Source: Hirsutella rhossiliensis
Taxonomy: Eukaryota; Ascomycota; Sordariomycetes; Hypocreales; Ophiocordycipitaceae
Direction of reading: 5' to 3'
NCBI RefSeq assembly: GCF_020360975.1
Contig: NW_025408671.1
Location: 4,836,001 to 4,900,000, forward strand
DNA length: 64,000 nucleotides
Positions within the stretch are counted from its first letter, which is position 1. Each line of letters opens with the position of its first letter. Below, piece after piece: positions 26,141 to 38,043 of the stretch. The notes beneath the pieces are model-generated. The model was not told the DNA's origin. It was given only the letters and a program-made list of their open reading frames with translations, and ran no database searches. A program made the position numbers and the translations under genes.

Positions 26141-26275
26141 CCTAAGGTATACGATCGAGGTTTAGCTACTATAACTTAGTAAAGTAAAAAAGGATTTCTA
26201 TATAAAAGCCCTAAAGACGCTAATTTAACGAGAAAAGGAGGAGGTAAAAAGGAGCTAAGGAGGAAAAGGTAGTAA

Positions 26276-26761
26276 TATCGCGAAGCGTAGCCTAATTTCG
26301 TAGTTCTCGGAGATATCCCTTAGTACGAGGGACTAAGGAAGCTAAAAACACCCGGTATAGAAAAAGGAAGAAGGAGCTAAAAGGAGGTATAGAAACGAAG
26401 GTAGGGGTATAAGGGGAAGTAGAAGTAGCGATAGCTTCCTATAGAGGTAGCGAAAGATAAGATAGATATACCGGCAACGGCTAGAAATAAGGGGGAAAAA
26501 CCGGTAAAAAGCTTAGTAGTCGAAAGGATATTAGTAGCTTCTTTAAGTAGGATCTTCTTTATTAATTAAGATGCTAGATAGGTATAAAGAGGGGCTTTAG
26601 ATAAAGGAAAGAAGGATAATTAAGGCAATATAATAATTACTCCCTTACTATAATTACTACTCCCGTAAGAATTAGATCTCTCTGCCCTACCTATCCGACC
26701 CCTTACTTTTAATTTTACCTTTATATATTTTTATATACTTCTCGTATCTCTCTTCGCGAGA
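26276..26761 (+). repeat. 5' LTR of Copia C2
   Basis: A 486-bp LTR, TATCGCGAAG at the start (from TGTCGCGAAG) and CTTCGCGAGA at the end. The internal region begins GTTATAAGCCTAGG. Confidence 0.93.
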
Positions 26762-26879
26762 GTTATAAGCCTAGGAGGAATAGAATTCCTATACCTTCCG
26801 GCTATTATAAAAGGCACCTTTCTTATATCCTTTATAGCTTCCTTTTACCCCTCTTACTAGAAAAGCCGATTTTTACTTA

Positions 26880-28170
26880 ACTTTTCTACCCTTCCCCGTA
26901 ATAATAATAAAAACCGACTCCTCTACTATCCCTACGGTCTATAGGACGATTCTTATAGAGCCCTAAGATTAAGATAAGTAGGTAAAGGAGCTACGGGCTT
27001 ATATAGATAGAACTATCTATAATTTAGTCTTCTTTAATAAGTAGGACCCTCTTAAGCCCCCTCTTTGTCCTAGAGTAACGGAATTTATAGAGGGAGCTTC
27101 CCTCTTTTCTAAGCTAACCTCTATATAGTAAAGAGCTTTTTCTGCTACCTTAGGCGACTATAAGAGTCACCGAAAGGAATACCTCTACGAAATAAAGCTA
27201 CTAACTATTATACGTACGGCGATAACGGAATCTATTAGTGCCGTAAAGCTAATTACTCTTCGAGAGGAAGAGACTCCTAGGTAGTAGCTTTTAAAGCTCG
27301 AGACCTCGATAGCTCCCTCGAGGGGCTATATAACTAACCGTATTAGGAAAACCTATATAGTATATCTAAGAGCCTTTTCTACTAGGAATCTACTAGCTTC
27401 TTTATAGCTAGCTAAGTAAGAAGAAATCCTCGAGGAAGCTAACTAATACTTCCTTATAGAAGCTCTTTCCGGCTAGTAGCTATAGGATATATCTCTGCTA
27501 ATAAAGCCTATTAGTAACGATTACTCGACTATCTTTTAAGAGGCTAGCCGGGAACTAGACGAAGAGGCTGCTAGAGTATAATAATAAGCAGTCTTATTCC
27601 TTTGTAGCTAGTACTCGACCTAGACGGCTCGACCTGCTGCCCCTATAGCTGCTATAGCCCCTATTACTACGGCTCCCGCTGCTGCTACTACGGCTGTTGC
27701 CCCTCTAGCTCTACCTCCCTCGAGAGCCTTAACACCGTCTTTAACGGCTGCCCCGGTCCCGGCCCCGGCTTCGTATCTTACTCCGGGCCCGGCCCCGGCC
27801 CCGTTAGTTAGACCGGCCTAACTAGTCCCCTAATAGACCTTTTAGTCCGTTAGTCGAAAAATCAGGGAACTAGTCGAAATCGAACCTCTTCGTTAAAATT
27901 AGCAATAAGGGGTAAAAAGGGGAGGCTTTTAAGTAGACCTTCCGGATCGGGATAAGGATTCCTTAAAGAAACGAAAGACTAGGCGAAACGGCTGCCTAGC
28001 CTATAAATCCCTAGGCTATCGATTATTATAATACTAGTAGGTCTTTAAGGAAAACCGACTTAAAGGATTTAACCCTTTAAAGAGGCTATAAGAAACGATA
28101 TAATAGTCTCTTAAGGAGGACCCCTCGTTATAAAAGAAGATAGACGAGATTTAGGTTGCTAAGAAATAGT
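26880..28170 (+). pseudogene. Copia gag remnant of C2
   Basis: Collinear with the C1 gag: an N-terminal helical part, an Ala/Pro-rich linker at about 27630-27810, a conserved stretch, a degraded zinc knuckle near 27990-28025 and a Lys-rich end near 28165. Numerous TAG/TAA stops. Confidence 0.75.
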
Positions 28171-28189
28171 AACTAACGCCGCTGCCCTT

Positions 28190-31100
28190 ATTCGAGCCGT
28201 AAATTTAAGGGAAAATCGTTAGTATAGTAAATCTAGTATTCGTCTTCCCTACGAATTAATAAGACTTACTATTAGGACCCTCCGACTATCCCCTACGAAA
28301 ATTAGCTATCCTTAACTCTAGTACTTCCCTTAATATCTATAATATACTCTTACGATTCCGGTCCTTTAAGAAGGTATAGAGGGAATACCTTATTGCCGGG
28401 GAATTAACTATATAGATAGAGGGGTACGGAAGGGTGAATTTTACGATGAAATTACCTAATAGGACTATATAAATTCTTCGACGAAAAAGGGTAGCTTTTT
28501 ACCCTCGATTTTTAACGAGCTTAATTTCCTTCCGCCTTCTTCGAGAGGAAGGAATCTTCTAGGATACAACGTCTAAGCCTATAAGGCTAGTCTAGAAGAA
28601 TTAGACTATTAGGCTTATCGAGGAGAAATTCGGTTAATTTATTCTCGAATTCCGACCTATCCTTAGGAAGGAATCTCTCGAGAAGTTAGCTTTCCCTACT
28701 AGGAGGAATAGGTCTACTATAAAGGACCCTCTTTTAGTAGCCTAAGGAGACGGCATTCTTTAGCACGCACGACTTAGTTGCAGGCCCCTAGCTTTATATA
28801 AGCTAGGCTAATAATAGGGCGTACGAATAAGGGCCTAAAGACCGTCGAATGCGAATACTACGGCTAAGGAAGACTAGGAGACGAATTTCTAGACGGACCC
28901 TAATACGGCCGGACTAGCCGTGTAAGAAATTTAGGTCGACTAGACCGACGTCTCTAGGGATTAAGAAAGCTTCGTTAGGGTAATGTTTTTATAGACGCTT
29001 TTTAGGGATAGTTTTCCCCTATTTCTTACGGACCTACCTAAGTAAGTATAACTAGTCTGCCCTCTAGGACTTCGTTAACTAGATAAAATCCTACTTTAGC
29101 TACGAGGTAAAGAAGATACGGTCTAATAGAGAGCTATTTATAAAGGATATCTTAAATTAGCTTCGAAAAAGAGGCATTTTACCCCTCCCGTTAGCACCGA
29201 ATACCTAGGCCTAGAATAGAGGGGCAGAAAGATTAGGGGGTGCTATAATAGAAAGGGCCCGTACGATAAGACATACTATAAAGCTTCTATACGACCTTTA
29301 GAGGGAAGTCGTTAAGACCGCCTATTACCTACGGAACCGGACCCTTAGAGGGACTACCTAAGGAATAGACTAGAAATCCCCCCTTAAGCTCTTTACGAAG
29401 AAGAGGGCCTCGCTAGCCTACCTTCGTGCCTACGGCTATAAGGTATACGCTATAACTGCCGATATATAGCTAAAAAGGAAGAAGAAAAGAAAGCTTAATC
29501 CTAGAGCCTTTATTAGTTACCTCGTTAGGTATAATTCTATAAATATCTTCCGGATTTAGATTCCTTTTCTATGGAAGGTTATTTCGACTAAGGATATAAT
29601 TTTCGACGAATCTAGCTTCTTCGACGGAAAGAGGGATTAATAGCCCCTCTTACTCTCTTAACGTTAGCTAATTTAGAAGATTTAAATCCCCCCTTCCTAA
29701 TAGTCTTAAGAAGAAGTCCTAGATAAGGAAACGGAAGAAGAAACCGATGTCGAAGTAGTCGAGGATAACGCCGACTTCGAAAAAGAGGAAGCTGCTAGAT
29801 TAGATAATCTAGATAAAGAAGGAGACTATAGAAAAGCGGTAGAGCTAGAATACGCCTACCTACCTACGCCTCCTCCTATATAAGAAGAAGATCTAAAAGT
29901 AGCTTTTTTAGTTAGTCTTCCTATCTCGACCCCTAAGGGGGTAGGAAAGGCACCTCTCTTAAAGGATTATCCGGCTGCCTTTTTATCCTTACTTTAAGAA
30001 GTAAAGGAAGGTATAGGGCCCGATACGAAAGAAGACTAACCTCTCCCCTATTTCGATCGTTTTTCCGACTTCTACCTAACGCTAATAGAAGACGGTTCCT
30101 ACGGAGCGTTTATAGCAGGCCGGCTTTTTAAGCCATAGCTATTAGTAAGGAAGGTATATAAAAGAGACCTCCCGGACCTACTAGCAAACTAAAAGAAGCT
30201 AGAAAAACACCCTTTAAGAGACTAGTTTTTCTAGGCCTAGAGAGACCACCTAGCCTTATACGAAGAGATAGGGTCTTTCGAAGAGGTCCTTAAGGAAAAA
30301 GTAAGAGGAAAATAGGTCCTTAGCTATAAGTAGGTCTTTATCTATAAGACTAATAAACACAGCTTCCTTTAAAAGTATAAAGCCCGGCTAGTTATTTACG
30401 GGAATTAATAGGAAAAAGGGGATCTACCTACTAGGGCAACTACCCTAGTAGGGATGTCTTTTCGGACCCTTATAGCTATAGTAGTAGAATTCGACCTCGA
30501 ACTCGATTAGATAGATATAGTTAACGCCTTTATTAACTACCTACTTAAGGAAGAAGAAGTTATCTATATACGACTTCCTCTTAGTTTCTAATAACTAGGA
30601 AAGGTTCTATAGCTTAGGAAAGCTCTATACGGACTACGAAGATCACCCCTTCTTTAGCAATAGCATTTAATAGGTTCCCTCGAAGCCCTAGGCTTTAAGA
30701 AAGTCCCTTAGGAACCGTATATAATATAGAAGGGTAAAATCACGGTCTTTTTCTATATCGACGATATTATCTAGGCCTACCCGAAAAAGGAAGAAGCAAC
30801 TACTAAGGAAGCTATAAAAGGCCTATAATAAAGGTATAAGATAACTAGGCTAGGGGAGCTAAAGTAGTTCCTAGGGATATAAATCCTTAGGAATAGGTCC
30901 TAACGGACTATCTAGCTTACCTAGGACGCCTATATCGATAAGGTCGCTTATAAATTCCTCCCTACTTCCCTCGATAAGAAGCTTCCCTCTACGCCTATAT
31001 TAGACGAAGAGCTTTTACCTAATCCGTCCTTTTAAGCTAGGAGTAAGAGAAACACTAATATTAATAGAAGGTAGGCTCCTGCTTTTTTAGCTATTTCTAC

Positions 31101-31740
31101 TAGACCGGATATCTCTTTTACGGTCTCCCTAGCTAAGTATAACTAGAATCCTAGCCCTAGGCATTAAGAAGTAGTAGATAGAGCTATCCTTTATCTCTAT
31201 TTAACGAGATTATACGGTCTGCGCCTAGGAGGGTAGGGAAGGAAACTAGCTGCCGAAATCTTCCTTTATTTAAGCGATTCGTCCTTTACGGACAATTCCT
31301 TAGATAGAAAGAGCTTATAAGGGTATATTATATCCCTTTTTAGAGGAACTATTGCTTAGAGAGCTTCGAAGCAAGCTACCGTTACTATATTAAGCATAGA
31401 GGCAGAGCTACTAGCTCTTTTAGAAGCGTTAAAAGAAGCGATTTTCCTTAGCCGGCTATTAATATCGTTACGATTATAAATTCCGTCCCCGTTTACTATA
31501 GAATACGATAATACGTAGACTATACGAATTCTTATAGAGGAAAACAGCAAGCTATTAACCTAGCTATAGTATATCGATATCTACTAGCATTAGTTACGCT
31601 AAGAGGTCTAAAGGGGACTTATTTCCGTCCGTTAGGTTCTAACGGTATCGATAAAAGCCGACGGTCTTACGAAGCCCCTGCTAAAGCAGAAGCTAGCTGT
31701 CTTTTTATAGCAAATTAGGCTAGAAGACGTTCGAGAGAAG
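28190..31740 (+). pseudogene. Copia pol remnant of C2
   Basis: The RT box is FFYIDDII at 30748-30771 followed by TAG and AY. Upstream, LRKALYGLRRSP (about 30610-30650) is typical Copia RT. RNase H follows with a DSSFTDNSLDRKS region near 31275-31310 and ends in ADGLTKPL at about 31657-31680. The integrase part lies before about 29600. Most stops are TAG at expected Trp/Gln positions, so this is a RIP-killed polyprotein. Confidence 0.88.
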
Positions 31741-32049
31741 CTATCCTTAAAAGCCCGCCTTAAGAGTCTACGAGAGGAGCTAATAGCACGTAGGAGGAAG
31801 GAGACGTCTATAGCCGAAGAGAGGAATTAGGACTTATCTTAAAGGAGGGCCCCTAGCTTAATTAGGACTTTATAGGACTTAATTTCCTCCTTAGGCCCCT
31901 TTTCCTAAAGTAGGTCTAAAAGAGCCCGGGGCTAAAACCCGGATTTCTCGAGTAGGGGATAAGTATAGACTAAAACCTCCTCTATACGCTTACTAGCCCG
32001 AAGCCGTATTAGCTATGCCCTTAAGGGGCAGGCTATAGCTAAGGGGGTG

Positions 32050-32534
32050 TGTCGCGAAGCGTGGCCTAATTTCGTAGTTCTCGGAGATATCCCTTAGCAC
32101 GAGGGACTAAGGAAGCTAAAAACACCCGGTATAGAAGAAGGAAGAAGGAGCTAAAAAGAGGTATAGAAAGGAGGGTAGGGGCATAAGGGGAAGTAGAATT
32201 AGCGATAGCTTCCTATAGAGGTAGCGAAAGATAAGACGGATGTGCCGGCAATAGCTAGAAATAAGGGGGAAAAACCGGCAAAAAGCTCGGTAGTCAAAAG
32301 GATATTAGTAGCTTCTTTAAGTAGGATCTTCTTTATTAATTAAGATACTAGATAGGTATAAAGAGGGGCGTTAGATAGAGGAAAGAAGGATAATTAAGGC
32401 AATATAACAATCACTCCCCTACCGTAATTACTGCTCCCGTAAGAATCAGATCTCTTTGCCCTACCTATCCGACCCCTTACTTCTAATTTTACCTCGTGCA
32501 TTTTTATATACTTCTCGTATCTCTCTTCGCGAGA
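32050..32534 (+). repeat. 3' LTR of Copia C2
   Basis: A 485-bp LTR starting TGTCGCGAAGCGTGG (unmutated start) and ending CTTCGCGAGA, directly followed by the target copy AGTAA and Gypsy sequence. Confidence 0.94.
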
Positions 32535-35500
32535 AGTAAAGATAAAAATCTATAACTATTATAAGAAGCACGCTAGAACCTAACTAGTAACTAAGGCACC
32601 GTCTAACTATCTAATCGAAGGACGACTATAGTAGCCGAGATATTTATAAGCGCCTTACTTACTACCTTACCGTTTTAAATTTTCTACTTAAAGCTCCCTA
32701 AGTAAATAAAGATAATATTTCCTACCTTTCCTTAATAATAACCTACCCTCTACTACCTTAAAGAAGATAAATAAAGATATAATTAAATAATAAAGTAAGA
32801 AAATAAATATTCTTACTACCTACCTCCCTTAAAAATAGGATTTTTTACTTTATAGATAGGGATATCTATTCTTTATTATAAAAAGGGAGACCTACTATAG
32901 CGAAAATAAACGCGCTTATAAGATAAATTTTAATATATTTTTAACTTACTAGATTAAACGTATATAACCTTAAGAGAAAAACTTTTACTACTAAAGATAG
33001 CGACTAAATAAGGCTACCTACTCTTAGTAAACCTACTATAGACTACTATAAAGCGAACTTAAAGACTATTTAATTATTACTTAAGAGAGAGCTCGTTAAA
33101 CCTATATAATCTCTTTCTAAGTAAAATAGGTATAAGGTTAATTTCCTTCCCTTCCTTTAAATCCTTAGTAGGACTAAAAGGATTAAGGATATTATAAAGA
33201 AGATAAAAGGTAGTCTTATTACTAATATACTTATTATAAAATTTATTAGTCTTAAGGTTAGTACGGAAATTATAACTATATATATAGTTAGCGAATCTAT
33301 TAAGGTTATAAGTAGCCCTATAATATCTAAGGAAGTACCGCTATTTATAAATAGGCGCCTTAGTTAAATCCTAGATATAGTTAGTATAAGAACCGCTAGT
33401 AGTACTTAAAAGAGAAATATACTTATAAAAAGGAAATATAATATACTTATAAGCGGAAGTTATAGTTATTTAATAAGTTCGAATATACCCTTAATAAAGG
33501 CGAGGATTATAAGTTCTATATAAAGTAATTAGGACTACTTAAGAGTATTCTTACCGCCTTAAACTAAGCTAAGAAAAGAAGTATCCGCGCGGATAAGCGA
33601 TTTCTATAGGGATATAAGTTACTAGCCGACGTCTATAATAAAGGGCATAGAAGACGATTTAATTATACCGACCTAGCGTGCTTTTAAGAAAGTAAGAAAG
33701 AGGAGAGCGACCGCGCGCTTTAATCCTAACGATATTAAGAGCTTTTAATAGAACCTATAACTAAAAGGCAATTTCTATATAAATTAGAAACCCTTAGTAA
33801 CCGATATTATTTCTATTATAGACCTAGGTCTTAAAGTAATTATAGATCTATAAAAGAAGATAGTTAGAACGAGCTAAGCGAGATTAAATAAGTTAGATAG
33901 TTATTACTTAAAAGTACTTTATATAAAGAGGAAAGACCTTAGTATAATAATTTTAAGTAAGAAGAGTAGTAGTAATAAGGGAAGGTCGTAGAAGAGTAGT
34001 TAAAGAGAGGTTAACGATATTTAGTAGCTTTTTAGTTTTAAGTTTAGCGGTTTTATAAGATATAATAAAGAAGAAGAGGTAGTTATAAAAAGAGAAGATA
34101 AGAGGTAGCGGTCTAGAGAAATAAAAAAGATAGAGGAGAAAAGAGGAAGAAAAGGAATAAAAAAAGTAAAGAGGAGAAAAAAAGAGCAAAGATTAAATAG
34201 CTTATTAATCGATAATTAGTAAAAGAAGCTATTTAAGCGTAACCCCTAAATACGCCTAAGACCTTACTACTATAGAGGCCGGCTAAAGTAACTAATAACC
34301 GCGTGCTCTAATAACTATTTATTCCTCTTACTATACCTTCCTTCTTCCTTCCTTCTTCTTCTTTCTATATATATATATATATATATATTCTATACGCTTC
34401 TTTATTTATAACGATCCTCTTTACTAATATAACTCTTATATATATATATAATACCCTCTTAGCCTCTTAGCGTTATAACTTAGAACTACTTACCTTAACT
34501 ATTTAATCTTATCTTCTCCCTCTCTTTTACTTACTCTACCCTTTCTTAAGATATAGCGGCGAACCTAAATAGCATCCTAGGCCTAGCTATAGACCTCCCT
34601 AAGAATACTACTATCTTCTTTAGCGTACTACTATTTAAGAGTAAGAGCTTTATTTTACTTACTTACTATAGTAAAGTTAAAGTAAAAGGCGGCGAAAGGC
34701 GCTTCTACGCTAAAGATAAGGAAAAGTTTATAGACTAAGACCGACGAGACGTTTATAAGTAGAAGTAACCTCCTTAGTACGTTTATAGAGATCGTTAATA
34801 CTTAATATTAATAGGCCCTATTAAATACCGGGATATTACCCTTAAAGACGCTCGGATAATATATAAGGGCGTTAAAAAGATAAACGGATTTACTAAGAAT
34901 AAGGCCTACTAAGAAGAGTATATCGTCGACGTATATAACTTTCTTTATAAAGCTATCGATAAACGATAGGCTACGAGCTTTAGCCTTAGCGTAATAATTA
35001 AGATCTTAATAAGAGGTATCGAGAACGCGGTATACCCCTTACCTTACCTACTATCGGTTTATACCGACTATTAAGGGGAACCTATCGAAGATACAAAAGA
35101 TAAATATATAAAGTACTATAAATACCTAAACGATAGGAAGTATTTAATTAAGTTTACCGCTCCTACCTTTAACCTTAGTCGCTTTATATATAAATAAAGG
35201 TATATAACTAAAGTTATTAACTTTTTAATAAGACTAAATAAAAGGGGACTCTACTAAGGAGCGTTCCTTTAAGACTATAAGGAAGGAAACTTAGTTGTTT
35301 TTAATACTTAGAAAGAGAGATAGTATACTAGACTTTATACGTTCTTATAAGTATAGCGGTAGTTTCTTTATATCCTCTAAGTTCCTTATAACTTTACCTA
35401 TACGCTAGTCCCTTATACTACTTAGTAGGAAGGGTAGGAATATAGCTACTTAGCCTTAATAATAATCTAATACTAGGTTAAAGGCATAGTTAAGCTATGC

Positions 35501-37090
35501 CTTAAGATAATTAAGTAGCGATACTTAAAGGTTAAAGTAATTCTAAAGTAAAGGTATAGGGCAATATAAGAAGCCCTATAAATAGATAAAATCTTATACT
35601 AAGACTAGTATTTCTTTAAGCTAGATAAGAGGATAAGCATAAAAAGCTACGTCGATAGGCTAATATATAAAATCTAAGCTATCGCGGTAAATAAACTTAA
35701 TTATATATAAGCGATATTATAAGGTAGCGGAGTTTCCTAGTAGTTTAATAGCGGGGTTAAACGACTATAAAGGATACTATTTAATTAGGGTTTAACGACT
35801 TTTAGCGGAGTCTTTCTTATAAAGATTCCTAGGTATAAACGGATTTATTAATATAACCGTATTATTTTAAGAGATTAAGAAGAATAAGACTTTTAGGAAG
35901 TCCTAAAAGTAGTTAACCTCTAAGATAGGCCTAGCGGATAGAAACTATTACTTTAAAGAGATATAGAACTAGCTTATATAGTAAGGAGAGCGAGAAAAGA
36001 GCTAACTACGCTAGCTACCCTTATAGAGTAACCTAACTTAATCGCTTAAGCTATACGCGGTTTTTTTATAAGACTCCTCCCTAAAAAGACCCCTAACTAT
36101 TTAATCGCGCTAATAGGAATTAAAAATAGGCCTAGACCTTTATTACCTTAAGAGTTAACTAAATTAAGCTCTTTATTTAAACTAAGTAGCCTTTCCTTAA
36201 GTAACCTTAAGATAGGATCCTTACCTTAGAATCTATAAAGGAGAGAGCTAAGCGCCCTTACTAGTCCCTTTATCTATATAGAAATAACGCTTATATTTTC
36301 CCCTTTAAATATATAGCTAATTAAGCCTACTCCTTACCTACTACTAACGATCCCTTTAAATATATAAAGGAGTAAAAGACTTATAACCGTACCCTTATTA
36401 ATAGCCTAATAAGAAGCTAGTAAGGAAGAAAGGTAGATAGCGCGGCTACTAACTTACCCTAGGACTCTAAAATTACTAGGCGCTTAGTTAATTACCCTAA
36501 GGCTAAAGACTCTAGTAACGCCTATAGCGCGCCCTATTACTCCCTAGAAATAAAGTATAGTAATAGCCTTTCCGGCTATAGTTACTATAAGGTTTATACT
36601 AGGCTTTAAACCCTCCTAGGTTAAAGGAGTTAAAAACCTAAGAATATATTAAAACTACCGCTAGGATATTAACGACTATAATTCTATATATTTATATAGG
36701 ACTACTAGTAATATAATAACGACTAGTCTATAAGACTTTATAGCTTATTTAATCTAGCTATACCTAAAGCTATAGACTAGTAAAGATACTAACTACTTTA
36801 TTTCCTTAACGCCCCTAGGAATAATAAGCGCGAATACTTAGGAGTATATATAAGGGGTAGTAGATAATTATTTAAAGAAGGAAGTACGTAAGTAAAGATA
36901 GGAAAGAGCTAAATAAGTAGCTTATAAGTAAAGGGAGAAATAAATAACGTAAAGGGAAGGGATTATAGTAAAGGAGAAAAGTTCTATCGATAGTTTATTT
37001 ACTTACTTATATACTTAAGAAGAAAGCCTTACCCGTTATTATCGCGCCCTTTCTATTAGTATCTTAGGTCGGAAAGTCGCTAGGGAGGAG
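32535..37090 (+). other. Post-integrase segment of Gypsy G2, unknown content
   Basis: Counterpart of 12110-16656 in G1. It contains a (TA)n tract at about 34366-34391 and, from about 34550 to 36950, a plus-strand frame trace with residues like APTFNLSRFIY and KKTPNYLIALIGIKNRPR between stops. The short minus-strand open frame at 33953-34189 is antisense to a Lys/Arg/Glu-rich stretch and is not credible. No family recognised. Confidence 0.5.
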
Positions 37091-37465
37091 TTTAACGGGT
37101 AAGATCGTACCCCTATAGATATTAGCCCGTTAAAAGGATAAGACCCCTAGTACCCCCCTTCTAACTTACTTCGAAGTATACTTAAAGGCTTTATAAAGAC
37201 CTTAATTATCTAATCGGGTATCTTCCTTAATTATAGTTAATTTAAATTTTTGTTTTTCCCCTTTAAAGTAGAGGCCGTTAGTTACGCGACTTTAGTAAAG
37301 ATAAAGAGGCATAGAGTAAAGAAATCTCTAAGACTTATATCTATAACCTAAGGCCCTTAGAGCTATATATAGGACCGATAATTAGATAATTACGTAGTTA
37401 ATTACTCTACTAATCCTTAGCTATATACTACGCGTGCTTTAGGTATATGCCCTCGTCCCCGTTAA
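37091..37465 (+). repeat. 3' LTR of Gypsy G2
   Basis: A 375-bp LTR starting TTTAACGGGTAAG and ending CCCCGTTAAA, followed by target copy TTAC. Less mutated at the ends than the 5' LTR. Confidence 0.92.
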
Positions 37466-37469
37466 ATTA

Positions 37470-38043
37470 CCTATTACTACTACTATAGCGGTTAAAGAAG
37501 GAGGAGAAGGAAGAGAAAAAAGAAAGGGGGATGCCCCCTTATATACCCTTTAGTAGAGGAGGCTACCTAAGGCTAAGGGGACGGGTAACCTAAGGCCTAC
37601 GTATATCTAGGCCGGCCGCTAGCCGCTTAAGGGCATATATAATAGGCCGCGCCCTTATTTATACGGCCGGCCGGCCGATAAGTATAAAGCTAGGTACCGG
37701 CTACCTAGGTTAATAAGCGCGGGGATAATAGGGCTAGTAGGGCTAGCATAATTAATAGAAAAGGGTAAGGTAGAGCTAGTAGTATAAGGAGCCTAAGGCC
37801 TAGTTATATAAAAGCCGTTAATAGGGCAGCGCCGCGCCGCGCTAAAGGGAGGGTATTATATAAGAGTCTTTAACTATTATAGGTTATAGGCTTAAGCTAT
37901 AGCCTAAGCTATATAGTTATATATAAAGGGCTAGATCCTATATATATATATATAGGCTAGCTATATATAGAAAAGCTTAGTATAGCTTATTAATATTATC
38001 TTATAAATAGTACTTATATATATACCTTTACTTACTTTATAAT
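37470..38043. other. Unassigned segment, right flank of Gypsy G2
   Basis: Continuation of the 17036-18633 segment across the G2 insertion. It has a purine-rich patch (37490-37530), GC-rich palindromic GGCCGGCC clusters (37605-37680), and an AT-rich end. No gene is visible. Confidence 0.5.

Larger units (their letters stand above)
26276..32534 (+). mobile_element. Complete Copia LTR retrotransposon C2 nested in Gypsy G2
   Basis: A 6259-bp element with LTRs at 26276-26761 and 32050-32534, flanked by the 5-bp duplication AGTAA (26271-26275 and 32535-32539). Removing insert and one AGTAA restores the Gypsy sequence found uninterrupted at about 12100-12120 in G1, which proves the boundaries. Gag, integrase, RT and RNase H occur in Copia order on the plus strand. 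The right LTR is less mutated than the left. Confidence 0.96.
18634..37465 (+). mobile_element. Gypsy LTR retrotransposon copy G2, complete, split by Copia C2
   Basis: LTRs at 18634-19009 and 37091-37465 (376 and 375 bp) with inverted ends TTTAA(T/C).GG / CC.(T/C)TTAAA, flanked by a matching 4-bp target duplication TTAC (18630-18633 and 37466-37469). Without the 6.26-kb Copia insert (26276-32534) and its extra target copy the element is about 12.6 kb, large for a Gypsy. Order inside: gag with CCHC knuckle, reverse transcriptase, RNase H, integrase, then a ~4.5-kb segment of unknown content. RT before integrase is the Gypsy/Ty3 order. RIP has destroyed all frames. Confidence 0.93.

Noticed and set aside
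31356..31550. Minus-strand open frame of 64 residues
   Set aside because: Antisense to the Copia RNase H region of C2.
33953..34189. Minus-strand frame rich in Phe/Leu/Tyr that looks membrane-like
   Set aside because: Antisense of a Lys/Glu/Arg-rich AT-biased stretch of the Gypsy; hydrophobicity is an artefact of composition.
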